NCBI GenBank assembly: GCA_024195585.1 | Contig: SWBL01000087.1 | Location: 62,001-126,000, forward strand | Source: Aureobasidium sp. EXF-3400 | Lineage: Eukaryota; Ascomycota; Dothideomycetes; Dothideales; Saccotheciaceae | Direction: 5' to 3' | DNA length: 64,000 nt | Part shown: piece after piece, positions 33,378 to 43,914 of the stretch | How positions within the stretch are numbered: the stretch's first letter is position 1 | How the letters are laid out: every line of letters begins with the position of its first letter | Translations under genes and position numbers: made by a program | The notes under the pieces: generated by a model | Told to the model about the DNA's origin: nothing | The model's input: the letters and a program-made list of their open reading frames with translations, nothing else | The model's database searches: none

Positions 33378-34288
33378 ATGGCCAACGGAAAGAGAAGAAA
33401 CAGAGATTCCGAAGATGAAGAGATGGAGAAGAAGAAGATCAAGAAAATTGCTATGGACTCTGTCGATTACGACTTTTTCCATGACAAACCCGAGTATGTC
33501 TACAGATGCAACACTTGCTTGCTGTAGCACAGCTAACACATTCTAGGTCGGCAAAGAAAGATGCACCAAAGATTCTTGTTTGCAAGAATGAACAGTTCAA
33601 CGTATTCCCACAGATCTTGGAAATCTGTTCTTCGTCATTCTCTCAGCCCCAGCGTTGGGCGCATGTCGAGCATGAAAACCGTACCTACGTAAATCTCGAC
33701 GAGTTGGACATCCGAGGTGTTCAGGTCTTCGCGAATTGGGCGATGGACCATGAGAAGCCCATCTTGATCGCTGTCAACGAGAATGGAGGAGACATCCTGG
33801 ACGATGTCATCACCTGCTACCTTACAGCCCGCAGGCTACGAGCCTACCTCTTGTGTGATCTTATTCTCTTTGAGGCTTGCAAAGTTGGCGAGGAAACAGA
33901 TTTAATCGTCAGACACGCCCAGATCACCAAAGCTTACGAAAATACAACAAGGCCAGAAGACGCTCTGCGCATCTTCTTAGCTACACTTGTAGCATATCAA
34001 CGCCGTAATGGCTTGGCCAACCCGATTACCGGAAGAGACGCTCGTTCGGACAAGCAGCGATACAGATTCGAGCGTCTGCCCAATGACTTTCGATTCGATC
34101 TGATGAACGAGCTTTCCAGGAGCTCTGCGGCTCAGAAGCCGTACTACAGACCAAGAAGATTCTTGAAGGTTGTAGCATATCACATGCAGAAGCAGGAAGA
34201 GAAGAGAGTAGCAGCAGAGCGAGCTCGTTTGGAGACGAGAGGAATTAGGGAGTCGCCTTTGTTCGTGGATGAAGAGGACGAGGAATGA
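33378..34288 (+). CDS. Hypothetical protein with degenerate BTB/POZ-like fold
   Basis: Exons 33378-33493 and 33547-34288 give 285 residues. The N-terminus is highly charged with a bipartite basic stretch (GKRRNRD, then EKKKIKKI) that looks like a nuclear localisation signal. Residues about 50-150 (ILVCKNEQFNVFPQILEICS, YVNLDELDIRGVQVFANWAM, ARRLRAYLLCDLI) follow the strand-helix pattern of fungal BTB/POZ-like proteins: a short beta hairpin, a conserved hydrophobic helix, then a helix pair. The C-terminus is a charged helix ending in DEEDEE. No catalytic motif is seen. BTB relation is an inference from pattern only; the gene itself is well supported by the intron and the long open frame. Confidence 0.72.
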
Positions 34289-35889
34289 GCTTGGCACACA
34301 ATGCGCTCAATATCGGACAATCTAAAAGATCAAACAGCAACACTACCCAAAAATGATGACACCGGACATAATCTGCAGATATCAGCCAGCTACGAACGAC
34401 GAAAACTCAACCCAAGCCCACGATACGGAACAACATTCAGGTCATCAAAAGCGATGTACAAACATTCCGAGAGGCCCACCAAAGGCTCTATGAATACATC
34501 CACTTTCTTGTTCTCTACAATTTCCAACATATTCCAGACCGGTATGGTCCAAACTGTCTACCGAGATATTACCACAAGACACAGGAGTTCTTCGAAACCA
34601 GAGGAAACGGTAGAAAAAAAAAGTTGAAAATGGAAAAAAACGAAAACACAAAGGCTCTATGAGGCAACTAACTGCCTTATAACCTTACGACTTCATGACT
34701 TCACGACACTTTTCCTTCGACATCTGCTTCCTGCTTTTTGATTTCCAGATATTTGCTTTCAGCATCAGCAAAGGCCATTGACATTCGAAGGGTACAGACA
34801 ACCATGAACCTAAGTGCAGGTTAGTCCATGAGAAAGCCATAGCAGTCACTTCAATCAAAACATCAATTATCCCAAATTGCGAATCCGCCAGCAACTCACC
34901 CGTGATACACATTGATGCGCAGACCATCATAAGTGATGAACAAACATTCTAAGGAGCTATGCAAAAGCTATGTGATCACATCCATCTTCTTGTTCTCAAG
35001 ACTTTTTGTAGAATTTCGTAGCCATAATGTCCGAACTCTATACGGTGACGAGTAGTACAAAGACATACTTGAGAGTGGCAGCGACACTAGCATGATATGT
35101 CTTTCCATAATAACTAAAGTATCTATTGGAGCTGATGGACCTCACAGAGACACATATTTATCACACGTCTGTCGGAGTGAAAGGAGTGAGTGGAGACTTG
35201 CAAAGATTGCTTTTGATTCTGAAAAATACGGAGCCAGGCATAACGAGTCTTTAGTATGGAGAATACTGGTGGCTGCTAAGCATCCTGGCAGCTATGCATT
35301 TATAATGTACGATCTTTCCTTCCAAAGTAATGACCCTCGAAAATGTATGTCGTAGAACACTGTGAATGTGATTTGTGTGTGCCAAAAGACAAGCAGTCGA
35401 TCCATCATCAAGCGTGAAAGGTTCTTGCTTGTGAGCATTGTGTTCGTTGACCAAGTCCTAGTAATATTCTTCTCGATACCCCTGGCAAGGAATCCGTGCT
35501 GTGACAGTTGAATTCGTGGAACAGCTCGCTATGTTTCCTGACAAGCGTGTTGCTTTCGCAACAAGAGGACCTGTGCCTGGTTGGAGACCGCTGTGTAGGG
35601 TATGCGATATCATGCAGACCAAATCCTTGATAGGCAAGCCTGCTTCAGATCGTGCCTGAACTACGACTTGTGTCATTCACATGTTTCGTGACTAACTGGA
35701 GGAAGGCTACTGCTGTGGTCTTCTTCCTGAGTGACCGATGGTTGTTGCTCAATTGCGACCACGCATACTGCGTAGTCCATTCGTGATCCAATGCTTGAGA
35801 GCAGTGAGAGGAGAGATTCGTTGCATGTTGACCTGAGCGCAGTCCTACTCCGCACAGGAATGTGTACTTTGTAGCGCTTCATGAAGTGA
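34289..35889. other. Convergent intergenic region with a diverged internal duplication
   Basis: 1.6 kb with no supported gene. Two segments about 480 bp apart look like old copies of each other: 34459-34570 and 34941-35050 share ACAAACATTC, ACATCCA, TTCTTGTTCTC and a GTCC-AACT-TA block in the same order. The copies are interrupted by small indels and are not coding. The remaining frames are short and unsupported. Confidence 0.45.
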
Positions 35890-36687
35890 TCAGATGGGCA
35901 AGGCAAGGACTTTGTTTTGTGATTCCTCCCTTGCACCGAAGAGCTGTCTTCTGACAAACTCGACATAGCCAACTCGTCTTCCTCTGGCAACACTGAGAGC
36001 ATCTTGCATGAGACCAAAGACAAGACCAAACTTCAAGCCCATGGTAGCAGTCCTTGCGGCAGTCTGGACAGGGAAGCGGTTCCAGGCGCTGAAGCCACCA
36101 GCAGTACCCATAGCAGCAATGACGGTGCTCATGAAGTCTCTCTGTACCCAGACACCTCTTTCGTTGTGCAAGTGTTCCAGTCCCAGTGCTTGTTCGGCCG
36201 GAGTCTCGTAGACATCATCACCGAATAATCTTCTCTGTCTTTCTTCTCTTCTTCGTTCTTTGAAGCCAACCAAGTTTCTTACAACGGCACCTCTGAATCT
36301 GTCGACGGCCTCTTCGAAGACGAAGAAGATGGCGGTCCAGAAGGACAAGCGTGCACCCATGCGGAAACCTTCTTTAATGCCGCCCAGCATGATGTGGTAG
36401 TTTTTTGATTTGTGGTAGAGGTACCAGCCGACTTGCGAGGTGGGAAGACGATGGGCATTCTCGGCACGGAAACGAAGACCAGAGAGTTGACCGCCGTGGG
36501 TGAGGCCGAGACCAAAGCCAGCAAAGGAGGCGAGGACTGTGGTGAGTGGTAGTCGCCAGTTGAAGGGGATGCTTAGGCGGTCATTGGGCGGTGGGCGTGT
36601 CGACTCTGGCGCAGCTAGTATGGGCTCCTCGGGGACTGTGGGAGTTGGCACTGCCGCGTTGAGAGCGGCCTCCTTCTCTGCCGACAT
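35890..36687 (-). CDS. Mitochondrial-type multi-pass membrane protein (Tim17-like pattern)
   Basis: Single exon; the start was set at the Met of SAEKEAAL (36687), giving 265 residues, since the upstream in-frame extension looks like untranslated sequence. A proline-rich N-terminus precedes four weakly hydrophobic, glycine-rich segments: LASFAGFGLGLTHGG (about 60), ARLSFWTAIFFVFEEAVDRF (about 125), TVIAAMGTAGGFSAW (about 205) and MGLKFGLVFGLMQD (about 230). Glycine-rich short helices plus basic loops (FKERRREERQRRLFG) resemble the Tim17/22/23 and TIMMDC1-like proteins of the inner membrane, but I cannot confirm the family by eye. It is divergent from the 205-residue orphan with only 261 bp between starts. 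Confidence 0.75.
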   Translation of the reverse strand: MSAEKEAALNAAVPTPTVPEEPILAAPESTRPPPNDRLSIPFNWRLPLTTVLASFAGFGLGLTHGGQLSGLRFRAENAHRLPTSQVGWYLYHKSKNYHIMLGGIKEGFRMGARLSFWTAIFFVFEEAVDRFRGAVVRNLVGFKERRREERQRRLFGDDVYETPAEQALGLEHLHNERGVWVQRDFMSTVIAAMGTAGGFSAWNRFPVQTAARTATMGLKFGLVFGLMQDALSVARGRRVGYVEFVRRQLFGAREESQNKVLALPI

Positions 36688-36948
36688 GATGGCTGATGTG
36701 TGGTATGGACTAGTTGGTTGCAGATTGCAGAAAGTTGCAGCTCTTGGTCGGTGGAATTGAAGATTCGCGTAAACTTTCCCAGCCTGATCAGCCAAACACG
36801 AGCTCTTGAATGCGCCTTCCATTTGTTGCTCATTCCTTCCTTGCTTTCACTCACACCACATTCAAATATCTTGCCACAATTGCAATCCTGGTTTCAGCTT
36901 CGCTTTCTTGAATCAAATCATATCCACTACAATCTACGCGACCACAGA

Positions 36949-37566
36949 ATGCCTGTCTACGATCCCTCGCCCGATGTCTGGACCATCAAGTTCAAGAACG
37001 CCCGCACAACCGTCGTTCTCTACGTCTACCAACTCCAAACTCTCTCAAGCATCAAAGTTGAGCTCTTACACGCTCTCAAGACCGCGAACCCTTCAGGCCA
37101 ACTCAACGGCGCAACACTACCCGACTCACCAGACGACATTGAATTTGCCAAACCACGCGACCCTTCAAATCCCGGTACTTCAGGATGGCAAAGCATTGAA
37201 GCAGATGCCCCAGTAGAAGACTTTGACGCAGATCTATTTGGAGGTGGAGACGTCACGCCCAAGGCCAAAGGAAAGGGCAAGGGAAAGGCAAAGAGTGCTG
37301 GTCATAAGGATGGTCTACTGGGTGCTGGCTTGAAGGATAATGGCATTGTCGCTTTCAGATTCAAAGGTCAGAAGACAGTCTCTAGACCTGTGGGCGATGA
37401 TGTTGATGAGGGTCTGGGCCTGGATCTGGAAGACGAGGTTGCGCCTGATGCTGATGGCTGGAATGTCGAGTTGCCCAAGTTCGAGGATGTTTATGGCTTG
37501 AACGATCTGGTGCCTGATGACCAGCTTACTACGCCCAAGGCTGACAAGTTTACATGGGCTGCTTGA
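36949..37566 (+). CDS. Conserved-looking orphan protein, acidic with a Lys/Gly-rich linker
   Basis: Single exon of 205 residues. The N-terminal 60 residues (MPVYDPSPDVWTIKFKNART, then TVVLYVYQ and IKVELLHALK) have a beta-beta-alpha pattern like a ubiquitin-like or beta-grasp fold. A linker follows with alternating Lys and Gly (PKAKGKGKGKAKSAGHK, about residue 103-120), then a segment GIVAFRFKG and an acidic C-terminus (FEDVYGLNDLVPDD). Tryptophan pairs and acidic motifs suggest a protein-interaction role. I do not recognise a family and give no function. Good codon regularity, a clean start and the tight divergent promoter support a real gene. Confidence 0.75.
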   Translation: MPVYDPSPDVWTIKFKNARTTVVLYVYQLQTLSSIKVELLHALKTANPSGQLNGATLPDSPDDIEFAKPRDPSNPGTSGWQSIEADAPVEDFDADLFGGGDVTPKAKGKGKGKAKSAGHKDGLLGAGLKDNGIVAFRFKGQKTVSRPVGDDVDEGLGLDLEDEVAPDADGWNVELPKFEDVYGLNDLVPDDQLTTPKADKFTWAA

Positions 37567-38148
37567 TTTCTCGTTATCTGATACTGAACACCAACTCAAC
37601 CCTTGAAGCGTCACCCATCGACTAAGTCGCCAATTGCTACCACAACGAAGCTGCTCTGCATCAACGACATGATCTTAGAGTGGAAGACGTCTACCTCTAT
37701 GATGAAGCCCACCAAACATCAACGACCTTCGCCTGAGCAAGCCAATGCCATCACAGCAAAGCTCTAGCTGCCATGGGCGCTAGAAACAGAGACTAGAGGG
37801 TCCTGCGCCAACCAGGCAGGTCCATCATCTTAAGGCTAGTGATAAGCACACTGTCCGCAAGAGCTATAGCCTCGTGGACATCAATGAGCTAGTATATCAC
37901 TACGAGCATCTAGCTAATGAGAAATGAACGAATCAAAATATATGTACCACACTGATCGGTCGCTGAACAGTGTAATCTTATGACAGACCTTTTTACTCTT
38001 TCCTGACCCTCATTGTTGAAGCCTTGTACATCAAATGTCATTCATACATATGATACGTATATTAAAGCATCTCAGTTTGAAAATGTATTCGACTTCCTAT
38101 TCGGGTATACACAGCCGATATGACTTTTGCAGATCAACCCTATAACAA
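37567..38148. other. Convergent intergenic region, nothing recognised
   Basis: 582 bp holding the 3' flanks of the orphan gene and of the RidA gene. No open frame of note and no RNA gene seen. Confidence 0.5.
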
Positions 38149-38910
38149 TTACGCAAGAGCAATAGCCTCAATCTCGACGGGAACACCCTTGGGAAGCTCC
38201 TTGACGGCAACACAGCTGCGAGCAGGCTTGTGTGAAAAGTACTTCTCGTACATGCCGTTCATTTCGGCAAAGTCCTTCATGTCGGTCAGGAAGACGGTGG
38301 TCTATTTTTGATTGTCAGTGTCGGGATTCATGAGTATACATTGATGAGATGAAGTTGTGGGGTTGTGATGAAGTTATGGAGTGAGTTGCTTGATGGTTCG
38401 GTTGGTGGAATAGGGATGATACAAGGTAGGTGATGGAAAATTACCTTGATGACTTTGTCAATGCTGCTACCAGCCTCCTCGAGAATGGCCTTCATGCCTT
38501 CACATGATGCCTTTGTCTTGTCGGCGATGCTGCCCTCGACCAGGTTGCCGTTCTTGTCGGCGGGGATTTGGCCAGATACGAAGATGTGGTTGCCGACTTG
38601 GACTGCTTGGCTCTGTGAATGGTAGTGTTAGTTTGAGATAACTCTTGGTGTTGCTTGTTGAGTATGAGTTGAATATCTGGGTGCTGGCTCTTGTGGTCTG
38701 CTAGTTGGTTTGGCGCCATTGAGATGGTGGTTGAGTCGTGCAGGTTACCGAGCAGACAGGCCTGAGCAGAGGATCTCTGTGCAATGGAAGTCACATACGT
38801 AAGGGCCAACAGCTATACATCAATCAGTCAATTTGTCCCAAACTCGAGCAAAGCTGTCAACACTCACGAGCCATAGAGTTGGAGGTAAAGATCTTCTTCA
38901 TTTCCGACAT
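38149..38910 (-). CDS. MMF1: RidA/YjgF/Mmf1 family reactive-imine deaminase
   Basis: Hydrolyses reactive enamine/imine intermediates such as 2-aminoacrylate from PLP enzymes and protects branched-chain amino acid metabolism. Four exons on the minus strand: 38910-38868, 38812-38799 (only 14 nt), 38612-38445 and 38301-38149, giving 125 residues, the normal family length. Motifs: [20 protein letters not shown] across the exon 2-3 junction, [36 protein letters not shown], the substrate-binding Arg in KPARSCVAV and the end [13 protein letters not shown]. Unusually for this window, the second and third introns are long (186 and 143 nt). No clear mitochondrial presequence is present, so the product may be cytosolic (Hmf1-like) rather than Mmf1-like. 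Confidence 0.92.
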
Positions 38911-39428
38911 GTTGACGTTTGATGTGTGGAAAGACTTGAGGTTCAAGGGTCTTGGAAAGCAAGTAGATGTCAAAGAGAGAAGAACTGGTTTGGAAGATGT
39001 CAAGAGAGAACGACGTAGAAGAAGCATGTCGTTGTCCACACTCGGGTTTGTATGCACGGTTTTGGGTCTGAGCTCCGCTTGCTTGCTGAGGAGGGGTCTT
39101 TTGGTGGGGCAATCTGCCCCGATCTCGGGATTGCCTTTTGAGAGATACGATAGCATAAGTCGAAACTGTTTCTAGTAATGTTTTTGGACGTCATGTGAGA
39201 AGCAACCGAAAGCCGAGCTACTGTTTTCGAGAAGGTGAAAACAGAAGGTATGTTATGCGATGTTTTTGTTGTATGACTCCATATATATAAAGCTGTTTTG
39301 GGTATCGAGAATGTTTCTTTACAATGCGCGACTGACCAGCCCGAAGCAGTTGACCTACCTAAATATTCCCAGGGTTCAAACATCATGACAGAACGTAAAG
39401 AGATTGCTTTTGTTTATCTTCTCTTTCT
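38911..39428. other. RidA promoter and APRT 3' flank
   Basis: 518 bp between two minus-strand genes. A TATATATAA stretch at about 39279-39289 lies about 370 bp upstream of the RidA start, too far for a simple TATA role. Overlapping short frames on both strands are not supported. Confidence 0.45.
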
Positions 39429-40342
39429 CTAAGGCTGCTTGCTGGCAGCAGCACCACCGGCGTCTTGCACGCTCTTGACGTCCTCGGCAGACTCCTTGGT
39501 CTGACCAAGAGGCAGCTCCTTCTCGCGGCTCTCGGCGTCCTGACCGCTGAGCAGAGTAACGACGGGAGCGTTGAGCTTGTCTCTTCCGTGCAAGAACTCG
39601 AGCTCCATGAGGAAGAGGTAGCCCATGATGTCACCACCAATCTTCTTGACGAGGTTTCCAGCAGCCATTGCGGAGCCACCTGTAATCGTGTTAGCTTGTA
39701 ATCAAGGTGCAGAAGTTGCGAGCAGAAGAACATACCAGTGGCCATGATGTCGTCAACGACAAGGACAGTCTGGCCCTTGGCGATGGCATCGCTCTGGATC
39801 TGGAAGAAGTCGGTACCGTACTCCTTCTCGTAGCCCTCAGTCTCGAGCTTGCCGGGAAGCTTGCCCTGCTTTCTGACGGGAACGAAACCAGCATCAAGAC
39901 GAAGAGCGAGCGAAGGACCAAACAAGAAACCGCGCGACTCGAGACCGACAATGACGTCGGGGGTCTTGTCGAACTTTGCGCGAACCTCGAGCTCGAGGGC
40001 CTTGACAAGGTCTGCGTGGAGCTTTGGCGAGGAGAAGATGGGCATAATGTCCTCGAAGAGAATGCCCTTGGAGGGGAAGTCGGGGTATTGTCGCAGAGCA
40101 TTTCTCAGTCTTACTTTAAGGTCGGAGAGTTCGGCGGAACCGGAGGAAGAGGAGGAGGGCTCGCTTCCTTTGGCGCCATGAGGGTTCAGCTTGGGGTGAG
40201 ATGCCGTGGTGGTGGGGTCAGGCTTGGTCGATGGAGGATGCGAAGCAGTAGATGCGCGGTCGACGTTCTGAGTGCTGGGGCCCTGATTTTCAGGGTGGCC
40301 GTGAGGCGGGTGTGAGTCGAAGGAGACGGGCTTTGCTGACAT
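39429..40342 (-). CDS. APT1: Adenine phosphoribosyltransferase with N-terminal extension
   Basis: Converts adenine and PRPP to AMP (purine salvage, cytosol). Exons 40342-39736 and 39679-39429 encode 285 residues. The catalytic core begins at LKVRLRNALRQYPDFPSKGI (about residue 75) and includes DVIVGLESRGFLFGPSLALR, FVPVRKQGKLPG and the PRPP-binding loop VVDDIMATGGSAMAAG, which is split by the intron 39735-39680 exactly within the loop. Most APRTs have 180-190 residues. Here a Pro/Ser/His-rich extension of about 74 residues precedes the core, and a tail of about 40 follows LFLMELEFLHGRDKL. The extension could come from a later true start, but no Met lies between residue 1 and the core, so the long form is the best reading. 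Confidence 0.92.
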
Positions 40343-41748
40343 GGTGGGCGAGGGGGAGAGAGCAGTTAAAAAGGACTTGCTACACGCGGCGGTGAGTAAG
40401 AGTGGGAAAAGTCGTGATAGAGCAATTGAACGATTATGCACGCACCATGCCCTCCAAAATTTCATGCACGCTCCCGCCCGCCTTCCCGCAACCTCCCCCG
40501 AAGCCTCCAGCTTTAGCCGCCCACAAAACATCATGACAGTCACAGCCCCCCCGACGAATCGTTCCTCTGTTCCTCGAGCTGTTGCGACTTGTTCAATGCT
40601 TGACGATACTCCTTCTTGCACCATCTGCACCTTCTGGAGATGTGCCTTCGGGCTTTGATTCTCCACCACTCAACGTGGCTTGCAGTAGTCGTCAACCCCT
40701 CCATCATCCATGTGAATCCTCACTCCACTCCGACTCGCTCGTCGCATGCGTTAGACATCTTCAACAATCCCGCCCAACAAGTGCGACCTGCCGACATGGC
40801 TACGACTAATCTACCTTGTCCGCCCAGCCACTCACGCATCCAGGCATATCGTCTCACTCGACTATCGGGAGATATGTGATATTGTTCATTTCTCGTTCTC
40901 GTCCGCTTCCCATCATCTCGGTTATCATCATTTCTCTGCCTTGCAGATCATTGCTTTGTTGCTGCACTTTCTCATCACAATATTTGGTCTCGTTCTCGTA
41001 CCAATTTGCCTCGATCAGGGGTACATTTTTGTAGAATATTTGTGATGAGTCTCTCATGATACTGCTTTGTTGTTGTATGATTGGTTGCACGTGTGACCCC
41101 ACTGTCTGTGATACTGCTGCTGCAACCATCACGAGTCGCATATCTCTCGTATCTCCCATCTTTTTGTCGACCCGGTACCCTAACTACATGAACCCCGACC
41201 ACCACAAAGTCCCCTCCGTGTAGAAGACTTGCACGTTCAGTGTACGTCCCATCAAGTATGTGATACGGACAGCAATCCGATGAGACGAATTGAGATCTGT
41301 CCAGCGCATCGAAAAGACGATCCCGATCATCACGATCCTCGGTTCTGGAACCCTTGCCGTGTTTCCTGGTGCGCATTTGAAGTCTGGCTCTGCGTAAAAA
41401 GTATTCTCGCACTGCTGTTGTACAATTCGTAGATGACAGCGAAGCCATTCGTCAAAGTCGTTACTAGTATTCATGTCCAAATCAAACGCACCAAGGTACT
41501 GTTTGAACTGATGCTCTAACACGGAGATAGCAAAAAGCGTGGGAAGAATAACAAATTTCGGGCATTATCTAAAGTAACCATAAGACATGGTATGTACAGG
41601 AAGTCTAAAATTGCTGAAAAGGCAAAAATTCACCAGTGCGCCTGATGAGTGAAAATGCTTATCACGAAAAACGCCATGGCTATGCATAAGACAAAAAGAC
41701 AAACGAAACTCGAGATAGGAAAAGATAGCAAGGTAAAATCATCCATCC
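40343..41748. other. Intergenic region upstream of APRT; no gene supported
   Basis: 1.4 kb between two minus-strand genes. Minus frames 41184-41522 (112 residues) and 40975-41448 overlap in different phases; neither shows a domain, intron signals or a good start context. The first 500 bp are C/T-rich on the plus strand. A short unrecognised gene in 41184-41522 cannot be fully excluded. Confidence 0.4.
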
Positions 41749-43914
41749 TTACTCATCCTTCTTCGACGCAGCTTGAGAGGAATCAATCCTCTCGCGTGAT
41801 GCTAGATCTGCGAACCCGCCATCAAAGACGGGGCTGAATTTGATACAATCTCCCTGGTCTCTGAGAACTAATGTCTGTGTTGGAGCCACAGATAACGGAC
41901 TCAGAGGCATCTCTTCGACCTCAAGTCTCTTCGCAGCCGTCTCAGCAGTGCTTCTGAACTGGCCAGAGCTCATGACGTGGAAGAACATCTGGCTGTTGCG
42001 GAACTCTTCTGGGTACGCGGGTGGACAGAGGAAAGCAGAGGTGGCAGAATTGGCCGAAGGAGCCATGCTGGGTCGTCGTCGTACTTCGCCAGCACCGACA
42101 CGTTGTAAAGTCTGTGCCGTCGCTGTGGTGGCTTCGCTGAAGTCTACCGACTGGAAGCGAGTATGTGCGAGAGTTGCACGGCGAGACACCGGAAAGTCGA
42201 CGTCTTGATCTTCGGGGATGGATGTTATTGTCCCCCGACGATCAGAGTATTTGCTGGCGGCAAGGGCTTCAGGGTCGCGACAACGAATGAGACTGAAAAA
42301 GTCAAAGTCGCTTCCTGTGGCTGAAGGTAGAAAAGTCGGTGATGGAGTTGCGAGGAGGCCGCAAATTCTGGGTACGGAGAGGGAGCTACGGGGTGTATTG
42401 GATCTGGTCATTGTTGCAGGAGAGTTGACACCGGATGTTGAAGCAGCAGAAAATCTGCTGTTTGGCAGTTGGACCTCGCTTCCTGTGCTTTGAGATAGTG
42501 TCTCCGGATCTCTTCCTTTGACCAAATCAAGGAAACCGAAATCGACCGCCGATGGTAGGTAAGTTGGTGAAGGTGAAGTGAGGACTCCGCCCATGCATGG
42601 CAACTCCAATGAGGTCCTTCGACTTAATGCTACTGTATCCAGAGGCGCCGGTCTGTGTTTTCTCTTGAACTTTTGAGGCGGGGTGACGACTGGGGTCGTT
42701 GACAGCGGTGTCGGGGCGTCATTGTCATCCATTTCCACTGTGAATATCCTCAGTTGCTCAGCCGCGACTGGCACAGGGGGCATCTCGTAGTCGCTGACGC
42801 TGCATATTTCGATATGCGGAAAGTTCTGAGTGTTGAGAGAGTTAAACTGCTGTACAGTCTTTTCGTCGAATTTGGGAGAGTGAGGTATAGGTGATCCATG
42901 GTGCAACGACTTTGCGATGGCTGCAGACGTAGCAAATGTAGACTTTGCCTTGTCGAGGAAGGACGCAATAAGAGGCCTCAAGCTGACTAAACATGCTGCG
43001 ATGGTGCCGACATATACTTCGAGTGCTCCCCAGACGAAATAGCTGTTGTAATAGAGACGATCGCGATTCTCGAAGTAATGCCAGAGATGATAGGATTTGA
43101 TGGCACCGCATATCACAGCCGCAAGTCCCATACCAAAAGCGAGAAGCAGGCAGATCTTGGTGCGAATGTTGAGTTGCATTCCAGAGATGATAGGAACAGG
43201 AATCAGAGCCAAGAAAGCATCTGTAAGCATTCCGAGAACTGTAGCATGTCAGCTTGTGCGGTGTAGAATCGCATGTTGATACGTACTACTGTAAGCCATG
43301 GCCAGGCCTCGGAAGGTCTCAAGAGATATACATTTCCCGTTGCTGCCATTCCAAGCACTTGTGACGGGGAAACAGCTGAAGAGAAGGGTGAAAAAGGAGA
43401 CGGTTGTATATACAGTCATGAAGCCTGTCTGAAGTCAGCAACTCCGTCTCTGCACAAATATAGATATCCTTCAGGACTTACACATGACCGTGAAAAGCGC
43501 TCTCCTGAAAAGTCTGCCGTTGCTGAGTCGGAGTAGGAAGATCGCAAACGCAATCTTCATTCCGTGCAATGCCCACACCATAATCAATCCATGTGCAAAC
43601 TGCCATCTGCTGTACATGTCGAGCATTTCCGGGGTGACTGCTTGCCAGTGCCTTCCAAGAGCCCAGTGTGCTTCTCCGACGAAGCAACCCCAGATAACGA
43701 CACCAAGTATCATTGTTATAACCGCAAAGAAATCGTCCCAGCCTAGGTATTTGACCATGACAAGTCGTGTGTATACTCGCGTGGCCACCACAATGACCGC
43801 CAGAAAACACCAGGATCCTGTGATTGCAAGTATTGACCAGGCATTGTTGTCTTGTGAGGTCATATTATCCATGATGTCTCTCCGAGATAGTGTCGTTAGA
43901 TGTATCGCTGGCAT
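41749..43914 (-). CDS. Fungal rhodopsin-domain integral membrane protein
   Basis: Seven-TM protein of the large fungal rhodopsin-domain (SAT4-like) family. Exons 43914-43482, 43424-43287 and 43238-41749 give 686 residues. Membrane segments alternate over the first 300 residues, with the hallmarks RVYTRLVMVKYLGWDDFFAV (second segment), HGMKIAFAIFLLRLSNGRLF, FPVTSAWNGSNGKCIS and LGMLTDAFLALIPVPIISGM. The long C-terminal tail of almost 380 residues is hydrophilic, Ser/Thr/Pro-rich and probably cytosolic, with repeated short motifs (LPSAVDFGFLDLVKGRDPE and LPSATGSDFDFFSLIRCRDP) that look like an internal duplication. Members are often called Pth11-like or GPCR-like, but signalling has been shown for few. 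Ligand and partner are unknown. Confidence 0.87.

Noticed and set aside
36688..36822. N-terminal extension of the mitochondrial-type protein to 36822
   Set aside because: The extra 45 residues begin at a non-ATG codon and look like untranslated leader; the ATG at 36687 is preferred.
39707..40315. Plus-strand open frame of 202 codons over APRT
   Set aside because: Antisense to the APRT core; explained by codon bias of the real gene.
41184..41522. Minus-strand open frame of 112 codons in the APRT/rhodopsin-domain gap
   Set aside because: It looks somewhat protein-like but has no family, no splice signals and overlaps another frame of similar length. Kept only as a remark in the gap entry.
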